From assembly GCA_020086605.1 (NCBI GenBank), contig JACBWW010000048.1, positions 1,218,273 to 1,282,272 on the forward strand: a stretch of 64,000 nt of DNA, in the 5' to 3' direction. Below are positions 12,838 through 26,352 of the stretch, in pieces. The notes beneath the pieces are model-generated. The model ran no database searches. It was not told the DNA's origin and saw only the letters and a list, made by a program, of their open reading frames with translations. Made by a program: the position numbers and the translations under genes. The stretch's first letter is position 1. Each line of letters opens with the position of its first letter. This DNA is from Lanius collurio. Lineage: Eukaryota > Chordata > Aves > Passeriformes > Laniidae.

Positions 12838-14142
12838 TCAGAGTGCTTGTGCAGACACTTTTCTTAAGAAAAACACTCTCTATGTTTACAAGCAACATAT
12901 GTGCTGCAGAGGCAGAGCTCCTCTCCAAGTCCCTCGGATGTATCTGCTTGTCACAAAAGATACTGGGCAAAGCACAAAGTCTTTCTTGGAAAGGAACAGT
13001 AACTCCTAAGAAACTTCAAGAACAAATCTCCAGCGACTTCAGCCGAGCAATTGAGTCTCTAGACTAGAGGTAGGCTCTGACATAACTGCTTTCACAGCTC
13101 CAGAATTCTTGGATGCCTGATTTTTGCAGTGACCTGGCTTCAGTGCAAAAGTAGAAAACCAGACACTGGGCTGAGAAAGAATATCCCATTGTCTGCAAGC
13201 CTCAGGAACTTACTTATTAATCCTAAATCTTCTTGTATGCTTAAAACTGAAATCACTCTCTCCTTGTAAAGAGGAGGAAGAAATCTTGAAAAGAGGTGGA
13301 ACTACCTCACAAATATACAAAGTACCCTTCCTAATGACACTGACTGCAGTTTTTACCACAAGTGAGCCTGGAGACTTTTTTCAGGGAATAGCAACAGCAT
13401 TAAGATGTCTGTTTACCTACAGGTAGAAGTAATTTGCCAGGAACAGATGATCCTGACCACATGTAGGTGACTGAACCTAAATGCCTTGAGACCTTTCAGA
13501 TAAATAGGGAGGAATCTAGAAAACTTAAGAACATACAGTATAAACCAGTTTTGAAAAGCAGGCAAGTTGAACTTTCATCTTGGATCAAACTGGGGTTTGC
13601 GCAATAACAAGCTAAGCTAAAGGGTTTAGGATGCTTTTATGCTACACCTAACTGCAGCTAGATTCTTACGAATGGGTGGCAGATTATGGAAAATAACCAG
13701 TTCTCAGCAAATGGTTTGGATCTGTCATGGGTAACAATCACACACAGGTCATTGGAGGTGGCAGACACAGCCATTGTATGGAGAGGAGCTTCATCATAGG
13801 CACAAGGGTGGGAGAGTGTTCCACAGTCGGCTTTCCAAGGACTTCCTCATACTTAACACTGTGCTATTTGACTTGCCGGCCAAAGAGCATAATGAGAGCA
13901 AATATGAAGTGTAAATAGCCCCAGTGCAAAGCCAAAGAATCCAGGGTACAAAATGAGGCATGTCTTGCCCAGAACCACCAGGAGGGTAGCAGCAAAAGCC
14001 CCATGTCCTGACATCTAGTCCAGAATATTCCAAAATGTATTTTAGGACTGCTTGATTTCATGTACTATCATAGCATTTGGAAGTTATGGTAAAGGAGACA
14101 CTTTGGGATAAATGAAACAAGCCCCCCTTTGGCTACAGGAGG

Positions 14143-14164
14143 CCTGGAGGGGCTTCCCTCCAGG
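14143..14164. repeat. GC-rich perfect hairpin (9-bp arms, 4-nt loop)
   Basis: CCTGGAGGG and CCCTCCAGG flank GCTT. It is a stable stem in otherwise AT-rich DNA. Confidence 0.9.
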
Positions 14165-15305
14165 TAGGTGCAGAAAGAACAGCTCTACTCTGCCCTAAGC
14201 TGGTAAGGAGCAGCCTTGGAGTTCATGCGTTACAGGAGTTGTATTAGCACAGCACTGGGTCACGGGGAGCATGGGCTGCATCAGATGTAGCCAGAGCTGC
14301 TGGGAGGGCCACAGAGATTCTGGACTGGCTCACAGCCATACCTGGCAATGAGCTTCCAGCAGGAATACTCCAAGATGCCAATTTTCTGCTGTCTGTTCAC
14401 TGCTCTCTTCAGGCTAATGAATATTTCTGGAGAACAGCCAAAAATTTGATTACCAGTATAAACAAGAGAGAATAAATATAGTACTTCTGGCTAGCTCAAA
14501 AAGCAAAGAAATTCTGTGACTCATCCTAATAATTATAATGTATTTGAAAATATTTTGAAAAGGAATATATTCAGCACTTTGGAAATAAATTTATTGTATG
14601 CAATTTGATTTTTAACCTGCCATGGAATGTTAATGATGACAAAATATTTGTGTTATACAGCCAGAATGTGGATATAAATATTTTCTTACTGAATTTTCTA
14701 CAGTTTTATAGTGTTTGGGATGTGAATTTGTAAGTGAAATTAAATATATGTTCAGGTCTGGTCTTCAGAAACCATAATAAAAACTGTTTTCTGCAATGGA
14801 AAAAATAATCGGAACAGATTTCTAAGAAGCATTAAATATTCCCAAAGAAGTATGATTTTTATACTACTTATGCTTAAAAAACAGAAGTACAAAAAAATGC
14901 ATTCCAAGTCACTTTAGAAATACAGAAGCCCCTGCTTCAATCCCAGGCATGTGATTAATTCCATTTAGTTAACAGGAGGAAGCATGTATATAAAATTGAT
15001 TCCACACATAATTGCCATCAGGAGCAGGTTCTAAGCAGAAGTTGAGTAAATCTGCAAAGCCAAACATGATTTCAGACTGAGGCTTTAATGTGCTGAACAC
15101 GTCAGTCAATGTGGCCAGAGTCAGTCTTTAGGGAAGCTTTTCCACCTCCTCACCTGCAAAACAGCCTGAATATCCCATCCAGGTGTAATAAAGGCCTGAA
15201 GCATCCTGGTCTGTATTCTCTACAAAAATGAAGAAAATCCCTGATTTAAACCTATCAATGAAATATAGCAAGGCCTAACACCTCAAAGCAGAACTATTCA
15301 CCACA

Positions 15306-15347
15306 GTAAGTAAGTAAGTAAACCATAGTAAAGTAAGTAAGTAAACC
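15306..15347. repeat. (GTAA)n tetranucleotide tract
   Basis: Two runs of GTAA units are interrupted by ACCATAGTAAA, suggesting a microsatellite duplicated or broken by substitutions. Confidence 0.9.
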
Positions 15348-17419
15348 TCCTTCTATAAAAGGAGCAACAACCAAAAAATCTATACTCCATCCAAGTAAAA
15401 CTTCAGGTGATAACATATTTCAATCAAACATAATTAGTGGGATTGGAATTTGGCCAGGAGCCTCAGGTAAACATTTTTCTTAAAAATAGGAATTGAATAT
15501 TGTTCTAATGAGTTTTTAAAGCCAGTCTCAAAAGTATGTACCTTCTCTAGATGCCTGGAATATTTCACATAGAGTTAAAGTAAAGCACAGATACCATGCA
15601 CATGAAAAATATTTGGTGCAAAGGAGAGCTTTTAGAAAAGGTGACATTTCTGTGTGATTAGTCATGCTCATTATTACTAAGACATGCCCAGCAGAAGGGT
15701 ACAAAGCTGGCACCTGTGCAAGAACAAGTATAATACTCTAGAGTGCTAGGACTTGATTATTTCTTCTCACTGGGTGTAGAAACCAATGCAGAACCATTAA
15801 CAACTTTTATTGTAGACCTTTTTTGTTTCAAGTTTGTGCCTTACATGACTCAGAAGTTTTCTGGTGGACAGTTCTCCCTAAGGTCATTTTTTTTTTAAAT
15901 CAAAGAGTTGAATTTACAGCCAAATATGGGTAACAGTTATTGAGATTAATGTTACTTTATAAACAAAAAATCAGCACCCCTTTTGCACATGTTCTTGAAA
16001 GATTTGAAAGTCTCAAGCAATTTCACATGTCACTAACATCCCTGCATGATTATATAGCAACCATGGAAAATGTCTGCTTCCTGGTATTTGGGGGGTTTGC
16101 AGTCCCATCTGTTACATTTCACAGTTCATCGCTAAGAATATGAGTTATATGATAAGTTGTGGAAAACACATAGCAAAGTCCTCTGACAGAAGCCAATGTA
16201 GTAAGATGAGGGTCAGGTGGGGGATATGACAGCTTCAGTAAGAGTCTGTCAGAAAGGTCTTCTGGAAAAGGTCTTGTCCATCTGCCAAACATATGAGATA
16301 ATTGACATCTTGGATGTTCCCACCAGCTGTCTCAACAGCTCAGGATTGAACAGGGGCAATTCGCAGACATGAAGAAGCAGAAATGCATGTTGTAATGCAG
16401 GAACTGGAAAACGTGCCAGGTGATATTTGCTAATGACTGGTAATGATAGGGAAGAGATGCTAAGCATTGTAGCTACAACCCAGCCATTTTGAAAGACTGA
16501 AGGTGAAATACGAATTAATTTTAACACTTTCTAAAACTTCCCTGAGATGATCTGTCATCACTCCTGAGTATTCCTTGTACATCCTCACTTAACATCTAAT
16601 GCTGATAGCAAATCTTTTGGGCTACTGATAGCCCCACAACTTGGATAACCACTGAGAATACAGAATAAAAATAGAGAGGGAGTAAACTTTTAAGATTTCT
16701 GTCCTTCCAGAATTGGAACAACTGTACCTTATGGAAACATATGAAAATCTTACATGTAACTTTTTTCTAATGCACAAAAATACAGAATAAGTCATTAAAT
16801 ATTCTTCTATTATATCATCATATCATCCTCTGAAGAGGAAGTGCTTTCTACCATATCAGTAACTAATGGCATTTCTTAATTTACAGACATACATTTCTTG
16901 AACAATAGAGTAGTAAAACGAAAAGATGAGGAGCAGTCAGAAACATCTGTTACAATTTAACAGCAACAGAATTAATAACACTCTCGCCCACCCAACCAAG
17001 CATTCTACCAACACTTCAAAAGGGTAATTGGAGTGACTTGGTAATTATAGATGTGTCATTCTGATTTCAATACCAGGCAAAATAATCCAGCAGGTGGACA
17101 TGACTTTAATAAATAATTAAGGGGGAAACCCATTCAACTGAACTGAACTGATGTATTTTTATAAAAAAAACTTAACAAGCCACCATTACAGAAAAAGTTA
17201 CACACTTTTATGGAGCACTCCAGACTTTAACACAAAGCCTGTCCCAGCTTTACTGTCACACTCAGAGCACCTTACAGCAAAGGAACTTGCTACTTGAACA
17301 GCATCTGGTGTCTCTCAGGATTGTCCCTGTTGTCCTTCTACCAGTTCCTCTCTTGATGCAGCCTGCAGGGGCTCAGCTGACTTCAGAAACATACGCTCTT
17401 TCACACCCCAAGTCCATAT

Positions 17420-17471
17420 TAAATAAAAAATACAATAATAAATAATTAAATAAATAAATAAATAAATAAAT
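17420..17471. repeat. (AAAT)n microsatellite
   Basis: An imperfect A/T-rich lead-in is followed by about six pure TAAA units at 17447-17471. Confidence 0.95.
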
Positions 17472-18309
17472 GCATTACTACAGAAATTCAGTTAAGTGGA
17501 GCTGGGCTTGCTGGCCTTTTCACTGCTGCCAGTTTCTTGCCCAGTATTATTGAAATTGAAGTAAATATTTTGTGATAGCCAGGAGACACCTGTATTAAAC
17601 CTCTTGATCTTCACTTTATGCCAACACTGGTCTTCATTTAAAATCTGTTTCACTTCCCAATATTAGCTGAATTGTATGAAGTTCGGACAATGCCATGTGT
17701 GGAGGGGAGAATTCTAAGTGCTGTGCAAGCTCAGAGAGCAGATCTTTTGTTGCTTCCAAAATACTCAAGCTCATAGTAATTCAGTGTCCCAGGTGCATCA
17801 GATTGGACAAGATGATTTAATGTTCAGCCTTAGATTGAGGGCAATGCAAGATGATGCATTAAGTGTTTTCCTTTATCATGATTGCTCATGTGTAACCATT
17901 AAGTAGACCATTACCTCACGAAACACGAGAGCCAAAAATCACTCATACTGACAGTATGTATTTACTAAAGTGACATTCAGAGGACTCCAGCATTAGTACA
18001 TTGAAGATTTTGCCCTCTAAATCATAAGAGGAAATAATTCACTTACTTCCACCACTCCCACTGGGTCTCTGTTCTTTATTCAGCTTTGCATAGCTGCAAC
18101 AGCATAGCAGGCCTATATGTGAGTCAGACCACAGCTGTGCACCATACTTCATCATAATTTGTGACTTTGAAATATTCTTAATTGGAAGTAGCTGGCAGAC
18201 AGCATGGCAGATGATTACAGAATGATGGTATCAATTTGTTGGCAATTTTATTCAAGCTGTTTTTACTAAAGACCCTCGTCCTCATGTCCTATCCCAAAAT
18301 GAGAGACAA

Positions 18310-18350
18310 TAATAAATAAATAGATAAATAAATAAATAAATAAATAAATA
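18310..18350. repeat. (AAAT)n microsatellite
   Basis: AATA/AAAT units with a single GATA variant, about ten units long. Confidence 0.95.
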
Positions 18351-18869
18351 TTATTTAAAATGTGCTAGGGTTGAATCAAACAGGGTTAGAGATGCCACAG
18401 GTGCAGGGCAGGAAAGCCCTGGGGATGCTTGCACTGACTCAAACCCGGAGATCTGTTGTGTCCTGAGCATGTGAGCAGGAGAGATCAAGCTGGCATCTGC
18501 TCCCCCTGAGAACATTGATGCACGGCCCTTCCTCCAGCTGGGCTAAAGCTGCACTGATTCAGAGGGAGGAAGAAGTACATGAGCATACAAATATATCTGG
18601 ACATTGAACACAAAGGAAGAGTGGGAAGTTGCCATCAGCAACCTACTGAGGATGCAACATGTGAGATACACTCCAAGTCTCCGACGCAAGGTGGAAGTTA
18701 GCAAACATGTAGCTCCCCACGACATGGGAGGTGGTGTGGACTCTCCAGAGGGACAAGGGGCCTTTCAGAGGGATATAGATAGATAGGAGCATTGGGCTGT
18801 GATTAATTTAAGTTTAACAAGTTCAAATTCTGAACAATGTACTTAGTAACAGACTTTTAACTTTTGATC

Positions 18870-18979
18870 AGCCCTGAAGTGGTCAGGCAGTTGAACTAGA
18901 TGATTGATGTGGTCCCTTCCAGCTGGAATTTGTTCCATTCTATTTGATTCAATTAGATTAAATTCTGTTTTACTCTATT
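18870..18979 (+). mobile_element. CR1 LINE 3' end fragment
   Basis: CAGCCCTGAAGTGGTCAGGC, AGTTGAACTAGATGAT, and GGTCCCTTCCAGCTGGAATT match CR1 3' ends, followed by a decayed ATTCT-type tail (TTCTATTTGATTC, TTCTGTTTTACTCTATT) to about 18979. The same subfamily lies inverted at 19695. Confidence 0.88.
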
Positions 18980-19694
18980 GTCTTGACCATTCTCCATACA
19001 AAACATGGATATAAGAAAAAATTAACAATTTTGAAAAAATTGAATCTCAGAATATTCCTATCACAAAACAGTACCAGTGACTCAAAGCAATAAAAAGAAG
19101 AATATCCCACCAAAAAGGAGACTATCCCATCCAGACTGGGAAACGCCAAGGCTGTCCACAGAGCCTTGACAAGGCTGTCACTGTGATACAGATACAAAGC
19201 CTGTCTGAAATCCCCATTTCAAGAAGAATGTGGAAATACCAGTGTGGCTATAAATGAGACCTAAGGGTTGGGAGACAAACCTTTCCTAAGAGTTAAGATG
19301 TACAGCTTTCTAAGTTCACTGAAAAGGAGAAGTTGTTTATCCCATATACTAGTGTGATTCCTGATAATGGCATGCTTTGTCTTGTTGCCAAAGGCTTGAC
19401 AAGAGGTATTGGCTTGAAGTTCAATTTAGGCAAACTGGCCTTGACAGTAGATGGATTTTCATAGAAGTTAAAATCTAGAAAAGCTTAACTAGGATGAGAG
19501 TGTATTTAGAGTACCTTAAATATGGTCAAAAATATTGCTAAGGGTATGGTCTAATCTGAAGTTGGATTCAAATGTGAGGGTTAGTCCGTCAGCTTTCTGA
19601 AGCTAGAAGCATCAGGTCTGTGGGCTGTGGTTTTTTCTTTCTGTCATTTATGAGCCATAGTGGAAAAAAAGAAACTAGGCACTTAGCTCAACAT

Positions 19695-20220
19695 GGAATA
19701 GAATAGAGCAGAATAGGGTAGAATCATTTCAGCTGGGAGGGTCATACAATGATCATGTAGTCCAACAGCCTGACCAGTTCAGGGCCAACCAAAAGATAAA
19801 GCATATTATTAAGGTCATTGTCTAAAGTCATCTTAGCCATTGACAAGCTTGGGACATTGACTACCTTACTAGGAAGTCTGTTCCAGGATTTTGTTACCAT
19901 CTCCGTAAAGAAATGCTTCCTAATGACCAGCCTGATCTTCCCCTGGTGCAGCTTTGAACCATTCCCACATGTTCTGTCACTGGTTCCCTGGGAGAAGAGA
20001 TTGTCACCTCCATCTCCACTTCCCCTCCTTAGGAAGCTGTAGAATGAGCAATGAGGTCACCTCTCAGCTTCCTTTTCTCCAAACTAGACAAGCCAGAAGT
20101 CCTCAGCCACTCCTCACAGGACATTCCTTCCAGCCCGTTCACTGCTTTTGTGCACTCCTGTGAATGCACTTGAATTCTTTCCCATCCCTCTTAAATTGTG
20201 GGGCCCAGAACTGCACACAT
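19695..20220 (-). mobile_element. CR1 LINE, 3' portion
   Basis: On the plus strand the copy starts with the reversed tail (AATAGAATAGAGCAGAATAG). It continues through GTAGTCCAACAGCCTGACCA, GAAATGCTTCCTAATGACCA, CTTTTCTCCAAACTAGACAA and ATTGTGGGGCCCAGAACTGC, all typical reverse-complement CR1. It holds several small indels and is not coding. Confidence 0.93.
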
Positions 20221-21410
20221 CTCATCTAAATTTATAACCCCCCCCCAACTATGGCCAGCTGATTGCATCTAAGTTGGTCATAAAAGTCTAAAAGACTAAA
20301 TAATAAAGGATTTATAAAATATTTATAATAAAAAAATTAATTAACCCACCATCCTGTGGAAGGAATTGTTTCTAGAGGTCTCATAAGTGTCTGTACTGAC
20401 ACACATTTTATGAGACTGTTGCCATTTAAGCAGACAGTTATGTTGATTCTGCCCTTTTTATGTTATCTTCCATATTTTTTTAACCCAACAAACTTTGTGT
20501 TGCCTAAGAACCCCACTTAAAAACACTCTGTATGGTCATCAGTGTTGTTAATGAAAACACTGAACAGTGCCAGCTTAGAAGTCGGTGCTGGAAGCAGATC
20601 TGCTCTTCCATTGTAACAACTGCCTGAGATCTCTCCAGGAGTCACTTTATGACACACTTGTTATGTGTTATGCTCTGTTAATTCTATATAATTCACATTT
20701 CTTAATTGATAGGAAGTCAAATGCCTTGGAGAAATCCAAGTATGTGACATCAGTATAGTTATCATTGTCTGCCAACTTAGAATGAAAGACAACTAACAAA
20801 GCATACCTTCCAAAATACTTACACCTTCTAACCCTTTGTTCTGAAGTCCAAAGCCTGTGGCCCTGTGTTTTCTAACCAACACTCTCAGGATAATGATCAG
20901 ATAGCTACCTGCATCATTCCTTTCATCATTTTCAAAAACCAAACCTCTATCAAGAGTTCTGGTTTTAAATCCTCAGAAATTCCTTCAGTTTTCCAAGCTT
21001 TGCTGAAATTTACCATGGGCCTACAAAGATGTTGGCTAATTTCCTTATGACTTCTAGGTGCAAGTACTCCAGCAGATGCTGCCATCCCTCTTCTGCACTT
21101 ACAGATGGTAACTCCCCTGTTCCATCCACCACATGGAATGTCATGGACACAACCTAAAGCCTCTTTTCAAATACAGAAGAAAAACAGTTGAGCACATCCA
21201 ACCTACTTCATTCATGAGTCACAGCTTCATCATCTGCAAACAGCTGTCATATCTGATACAGGGATTCTTCTTTTCACAAACATACATTTTCTTGTCTTGG
21301 GGTCTCTTGTCTCACATTGGAATACTTTGCCCTTGGAATCTTTTCTATGGCTTTTCTGAGTTGTGTTACAAATCTCCCCATAAGAGGCACATAAGGCATA
21401 AGTTTCAATA
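20221..21410 (-). mobile_element. Diverged upstream (ORF2) part of the same CR1
   Basis: Past a degraded AT-rich stretch (about 20221-20500), segments line up in the expected CR1 order: GAGAAATCCAAGTATGTGAC near 20731, TAGCTACCTGCATCATTCC with TTTTCAAAAACC near 20905-20940, TCCTCAGAAATTCCTTCAGT near 20970, and AACAGTTGAGCACATCCAAC near 21184. These parallel the CR1 order AAGTCCAGGTAGATGAC, then GGTAG..CC..TTTTT-AAA, then AGTCCTCAGGGACTTC, then GGCATTGAGCACCTCAGCC. The whole element would be about 1.7 kb. The extent is by eye. Confidence 0.5.
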
Positions 21411-24400
21411 AATCCTGTATTACAATTCAGCAGTGAAACAGAGTAATAAGTGCTCTGTTGATCTGTTTTTTCTTGTGATTACTCATAAGGTGAGTGCAGA
21501 ATCATGGTACAGTTTCTGCTTCCTTCTAGTTCACTTAATAAAAGAGAAGAAGGGAGTTATTAAATTTGAACTGCACGCTTGGTAAATATCAATCCACGAT
21601 GAAAAGCGCTAAGGGAAACTACAAGAGATGTACAAAGCAAGTTGCACTACCACTAAATTCTGGATGCTTGCATGAGGTGTCCCCTATCTCCTGCAGTATT
21701 TATGACAATCCTTCCTGTTCTCTCACCTAGTTGTCATTGCAGGTACTTTAGGTCATTAGACAGTTTTCAGTCTTGTATTCTTTCATCCTGTAACTCAGTG
21801 TAGCAAGATCCAGTCACTAAAGCTGTATCCAACCTGTTTGAGGAGACTGTGACAGCATCTCTGCATTTGTCTGTACTGGATCCCTCAAGGAGGAAAAAGT
21901 ACAGTAACTAAAACCCCAAACATCCTGTAAGTTTTTTTAATTAGTTAATATGCATTTATTTTATTATTATTATGGAATTTCCAGTTTGCAAGAAATTTCA
22001 TAAAATGAACTTTCCAAGTAGCAGACTCCCTGTGTTCTGATACTATGTCAAGTTTTGAAACAAAATTTGACTTGACTTTCTTGTCTCCACAAAATGTTGT
22101 GTATGCATAGTCTTGAGCAGTTTCTCACAAAGTTTAAAATAAGAATTGCTGGAAATTTCACCAAAATATGCCATAGTATAAAACATTTACTGAAATATGC
22201 AATTATTATAAGTAATATTGCTGCTATTAACAAAAGGCACTTCTCTGCCAAAGCCTGAGGCCCTCTTCAAGTCATTAAAAGAAATCACATAAATATCAAA
22301 GAAAATACACCGTCTAGTAGAACTCTGAGATGGAAAACAGTTATTACATCACCCAGTTCATTCTCTCCTCGCCAGTGGAGGAATGTAGCACTAAGTACAA
22401 ATTCATTTTCATTATTTGAATGTGGGTTTCCAAATTTTTTTGGGCACAGCAACAACTCTTTCAGCAGAAGAGTAATGAAATCTTGGCACTCTGGCCCTCA
22501 GTTTGAGAATCTCTCTGAAAGCCAAGGCTTGTCCAGACTTTTCTGTGTATTTGCCCAGATAAATGTAGTTGAATGGAATTGTTTACACTGCTGTTTTTCC
22601 TGTTGCACTTGTTCTTCAGCCAGAAGTCATATATAAGAAAAAGCACTTTGCATACAGTGTTGCAAAATGGGACACCTCCATACAGTTAACATATTTTGAT
22701 AGAGCAGAAAGTAAGTCTGGGCATTTTTTCATTTGCTTGCAGCTGCCTGAATAAATTTCCACTATGTCCCAGATGCTGAAAATTGACATTTTCTACATGT
22801 ATATATTGTAAATAAAATAATTATTTTATACGGGGCACAATGGAACAGATCTGGCTGAGGTTCTAGATGATGCTTCCAAGTGTAGCTCTTGAATGCTCGG
22901 CAGGCACCAGGGTCTAGGAGTCATAAATGCTCATCCAGGTGATAAGCAAATGAGTGCCAGCTCATACAGTCTGCAGCACATGTATTAGATTTGTGTGTGG
23001 CAGCACCCTTTGAAACCTCTGGATCAGGACATTCTGCTCTGTCAGACTCTTGATCTCAGCATGTTTTATACTGGAGCTAAGACCCGAAACTACTCAGACC
23101 AGTGTTTTGGGACATGCTGGGGCAAGTGAACACTAAGACAACCTTCAGGTCAAACAGCAAATCAGTTCAGCAAGTCTGGGGAGCTCAATCAGGTTAGGCT
23201 AAACAAGTGTGAGGCTTCTGTTTGCTTTTGGATCAGATGCACCTAAAACCTTTTCCTTCTTAGACTTCTCTGTCCTTTTGTTTGTAATTTATGAAGCTTA
23301 GTCAAAGTCACTTACACGAATAGGAGGCATGACCCTCCAAGAACCTCATCTTCCACTTAAATATCCTCAATCCCTTGGAAAATGAGGCATACAGCAGAAA
23401 TTTCTCGTCTATTGCCTGTTTCCACTAGGCTGGAAAGTGGAACTAGCTGATGAGAAGACAAAAAGGCCTCACTAAAATATCTTTTAGGTGGTTCTATTTT
23501 TCCTGTTGTCACCCTCTTGGCATTGGCATATATAACTTATATTAAGGGCGCAGGCCTGGGCTGTCAAGTCCAGATCCCTGGTGATTAGACAGGCAGTTCT
23601 TACAAGAATCTTATTTTTCCTTGATTGGGAATGTGAATCACTTCCAGTGTGCTCAGTCTGGGGAGGCCCTCTCTGCAGGTGGAAACAAGTCACAGATTCG
23701 TTTACTCAGATCTGATTTTTTGTTGTCCTGTCAAAAATATATACACCACAAATCTCCTCTTTATTTCAGAAACACCGAAGGGGAGGCACATATGTGAAAC
23801 TTAGAGCAGCTTTCACCTGCCAAACCCTTAAGATCTTTTCTGTGTTCTGGTACCTGCACAGTCACGCAATGTCTTCCCTCAAAAAAAAAAAAAACAAAAA
23901 AAAAAAAACAACAACCAAAACCAAAAAGGATTCAAATAAAACAAACAGAAAAGTTTTTACTGTTCTAAGCTGGGTAGAGATTAAAATAATTAAAAGGCTA
24001 GGTATTGCTCCTCTGATGCAATTTTGAGGATCTGCACAAAACATTCTCCACCTTGTTTATCCTGATATGCCCAAATAATTAAAATCTAGGTTTTAAAATT
24101 ATTTATCTTTGTTTGATTCAGCAGTATCCTTTGGGATTTCCCTGTGTATATGAATAGGACTTCTTTTTTAATAGCTTCTTCTACTATTTATAACTCACCC
24201 AGGTAATAGAATGAATTAAAATCCTACATCACAGTGCTCAGCTAATGGCCAGTCACTATCTCTTCCAACTGTTTACAGGGGGGAAAAATTACATATTGAA
24301 GATGACTGTGTTTGCTATATAATACTACACAGTTACTTGAATTTGGTTTAGCTGGCTCTAATGAAAGCATTTGGAGCTCTCCTGAGGACTTGAGGAGGTG

Positions 24401-25648
24401 TCATCTTAATCACCAGTGTCAGTTTTTATGAGAGGAAAGTTTTCCCCTCCTGAAGCATTCACTGCCTCTGTGGCAGCTAGTACAAGTCTGTCACAGGGAC
24501 TGCAGCAATTCATGGCCTCTCAGGGATTGAGTGCCCAAGCACTTTGTGCCAGCTAATCCTTATTTGCCTCAAGGATCACTGTGGTTCCTTTCTACCAATA
24601 CCCTGCTGTGCTGAAGACTCTGTGTGCTCAAAGTTAAAGAGAGACTCTCTGAGAGCTCCCTAAATGAATTTTAGATACTAGTATAGGGAAAACAGGGAGA
24701 AGCCTTAGCCCAGGCTTTAAACTCTGAAGGAAGCATCACTGTCTGCTTGATCTCCCACACTTCTGCTGGAGAGGAAAGAAGAGGGCTACAGGGCAGTGTA
24801 GTGTGGCCATTTTTCAGTTCTACACCAAGTCATTTACAAATGTCTTTGGTTTTCAGCTTCTTTGCAGGGCAGTGTGAAAGCTCTTTTATGTAGTCCTTCC
24901 AAAAGTACAATTGCACCATTAGAAAACAACATTAAGGAACTTCTAAAGCCAGTGCTAAACCATACTGACTTTTTTCCACAGAACTTTGCCTGCTCCACTG
25001 AATCAGAGCCCATTACTGTTCTGGTTATGCTTCTGACAAAGCAATTTATTAGACTCCTTCACTGCAATTTGTCTGCCCTAAGCTATGCATCCAAAGGTAG
25101 ACACCTCCCCCAGTTAAATGCTGGCACTTAGCTGCAAAACAAGGTGCCTGCAGGAGACAGTTAACTCTTCCCTACACCCACTATCAGCCACTGAGACAAA
25201 AAGGTCTTCATCCTCGGTGGCTTCCTCAGATAGGACAGCAGATATTCCAGCTATGCCAGGCAAAGATTCCTTTAAGATTCAAGCCAGTACTTTAAATGTA
25301 GGCAGGTAGACAATCCACGTGGGATCAGAGGCTGTGAAGCCTGGCCTGTAGGTGATCCTTGCCTTCATGGAGAGGCAGCAGAGGCCAGGTGCGATACCCT
25401 AGGACATCTCTGGTTATACTAGATATGCACATTTAGATAAACACACATTTTATCACTTCTCCTGCCCACAACCACTTGCTGACAAGTTGCACATCACCCA
25501 GTCTGTGGATCACTATGCATGGCTCTCTGCCCAGCACAAGTAGATAATGAGTTTAATTCAAAATTTCACAGGAAAAGAAAAGAAAACCTCTCACCTCTGT
25601 TGTCTCCCTTCATAGCTGTGTAAGTCCTTTCATATATATCTAATAAAT
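21411..25648. other. Intergenic, no gene recognised
   Basis: About 4.2 kb of unique, AT-rich DNA with an A-rich tract at 23881-23928. ORFs are short and overlapping without family resemblance. A short phrase near 22424-22452 (GGGTTTCCAAATTTTTTTGG) faintly recalls hAT transposon ends but is not enough to call. Confidence 0.65.
23881..23928. repeat. A-rich tract
   Basis: Fourteen A, C, thirteen A, then CAACAACCAAAACC. Low-complexity sequence without a recognised element upstream. Confidence 0.9.
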
Positions 25649-25853
25649 GCTTTTTTCACTCAGAAGGTGATTGAGCACTGGAACAGGCTCAATCAGGAAA
25701 GTGGGAACTGAGCCTGTCAGAATTCAAGAAGCATTTGGATAACGCTCTCTGGCACATGATGTGATTCTTGGGCTGTCCTGTGCAGGGCCAGGAGTGGACT
25801 TTGATGATCCTAGTACATCCCTTCCAACTCAGCATATTGTATGATTCTATGAT
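25649..25853 (+). mobile_element. CR1 LINE 3' end fragment
   Basis: AAGGTGATTGAGCACTGGAA, TTCAAGAAGCATTTGGATAA, CTGTGCAGGGCCAGGAGT, and CATCCCTTCCAACTCAGCA, then GTATGATTCTATGAT. This is the last 200 bp of CR1 with its terminal octamer-type tail, 5'-truncated. Confidence 0.95.
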
Positions 25854-26352
25854 ATCTTAAATCTCTGACTCCCAGCCCTTAGAAGGCTCCCAGCTTTCAA
25901 TAAAGTAGGATAAAATAGAAAGTGCGTCAACACATGTGGATGAACTTGCTGCTGAAATCATGCACCACCAGGCTGCAAGAACCAAGAAGTTTCCCTATTA
26001 CCTAATGACACATTAACACATTAAAAATCTACCCTGAAACCACCTTCCAACACTGATGCCAGCTGGGACATTTCTTGTCCACGTTGTTTGACTCTCCTAC
26101 TCCCCAAAACAGGACAGCAGCATCCAAGCTGCCTGTTGGGAAGAGTCTGTAGGCTATGCTAAATTCTCAAGTATTCCCAGCTGTTGTTTGGAAGAATGCT
26201 AGCACAGACCAGAGCCTACCCCAGAGGTACAAACCACAGGTGATGGCAGTGCTTTTGAGTGCTTCCCACCCACTGTTTGACTTACAGGTGTGACTGCAGC
26301 TAGAGCAGAGACCTTAGTGCTTGGGTTCATCAGGCTGACTCTTTTCTTTGCA

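Larger units (their letters stand above)
10578..18869. other. Intergenic, no gene recognised
   Basis: About 8.3 kb of unique DNA. Visible features are a hairpin at 11174-11198, an A run at 11738-11754, a weak coding-like patch at 11873-12837, a GC-rich hairpin at 14143-14164, an AT-rich repeat-free stretch at about 14400-14780, a GTAA tract at 15306-15347, and AAAT repeats near 17.4 and 18.3 kb. No CR1 or splice-supported exon was found. Confidence 0.65.

Noticed and set aside
22424..22452. GGGTTTCCAAATTTTTTTGGGC, faintly like a hAT (Charlie) transposon end.
   Set aside because: Only one short end-like phrase, no inverted partner or 8-bp duplication seen.
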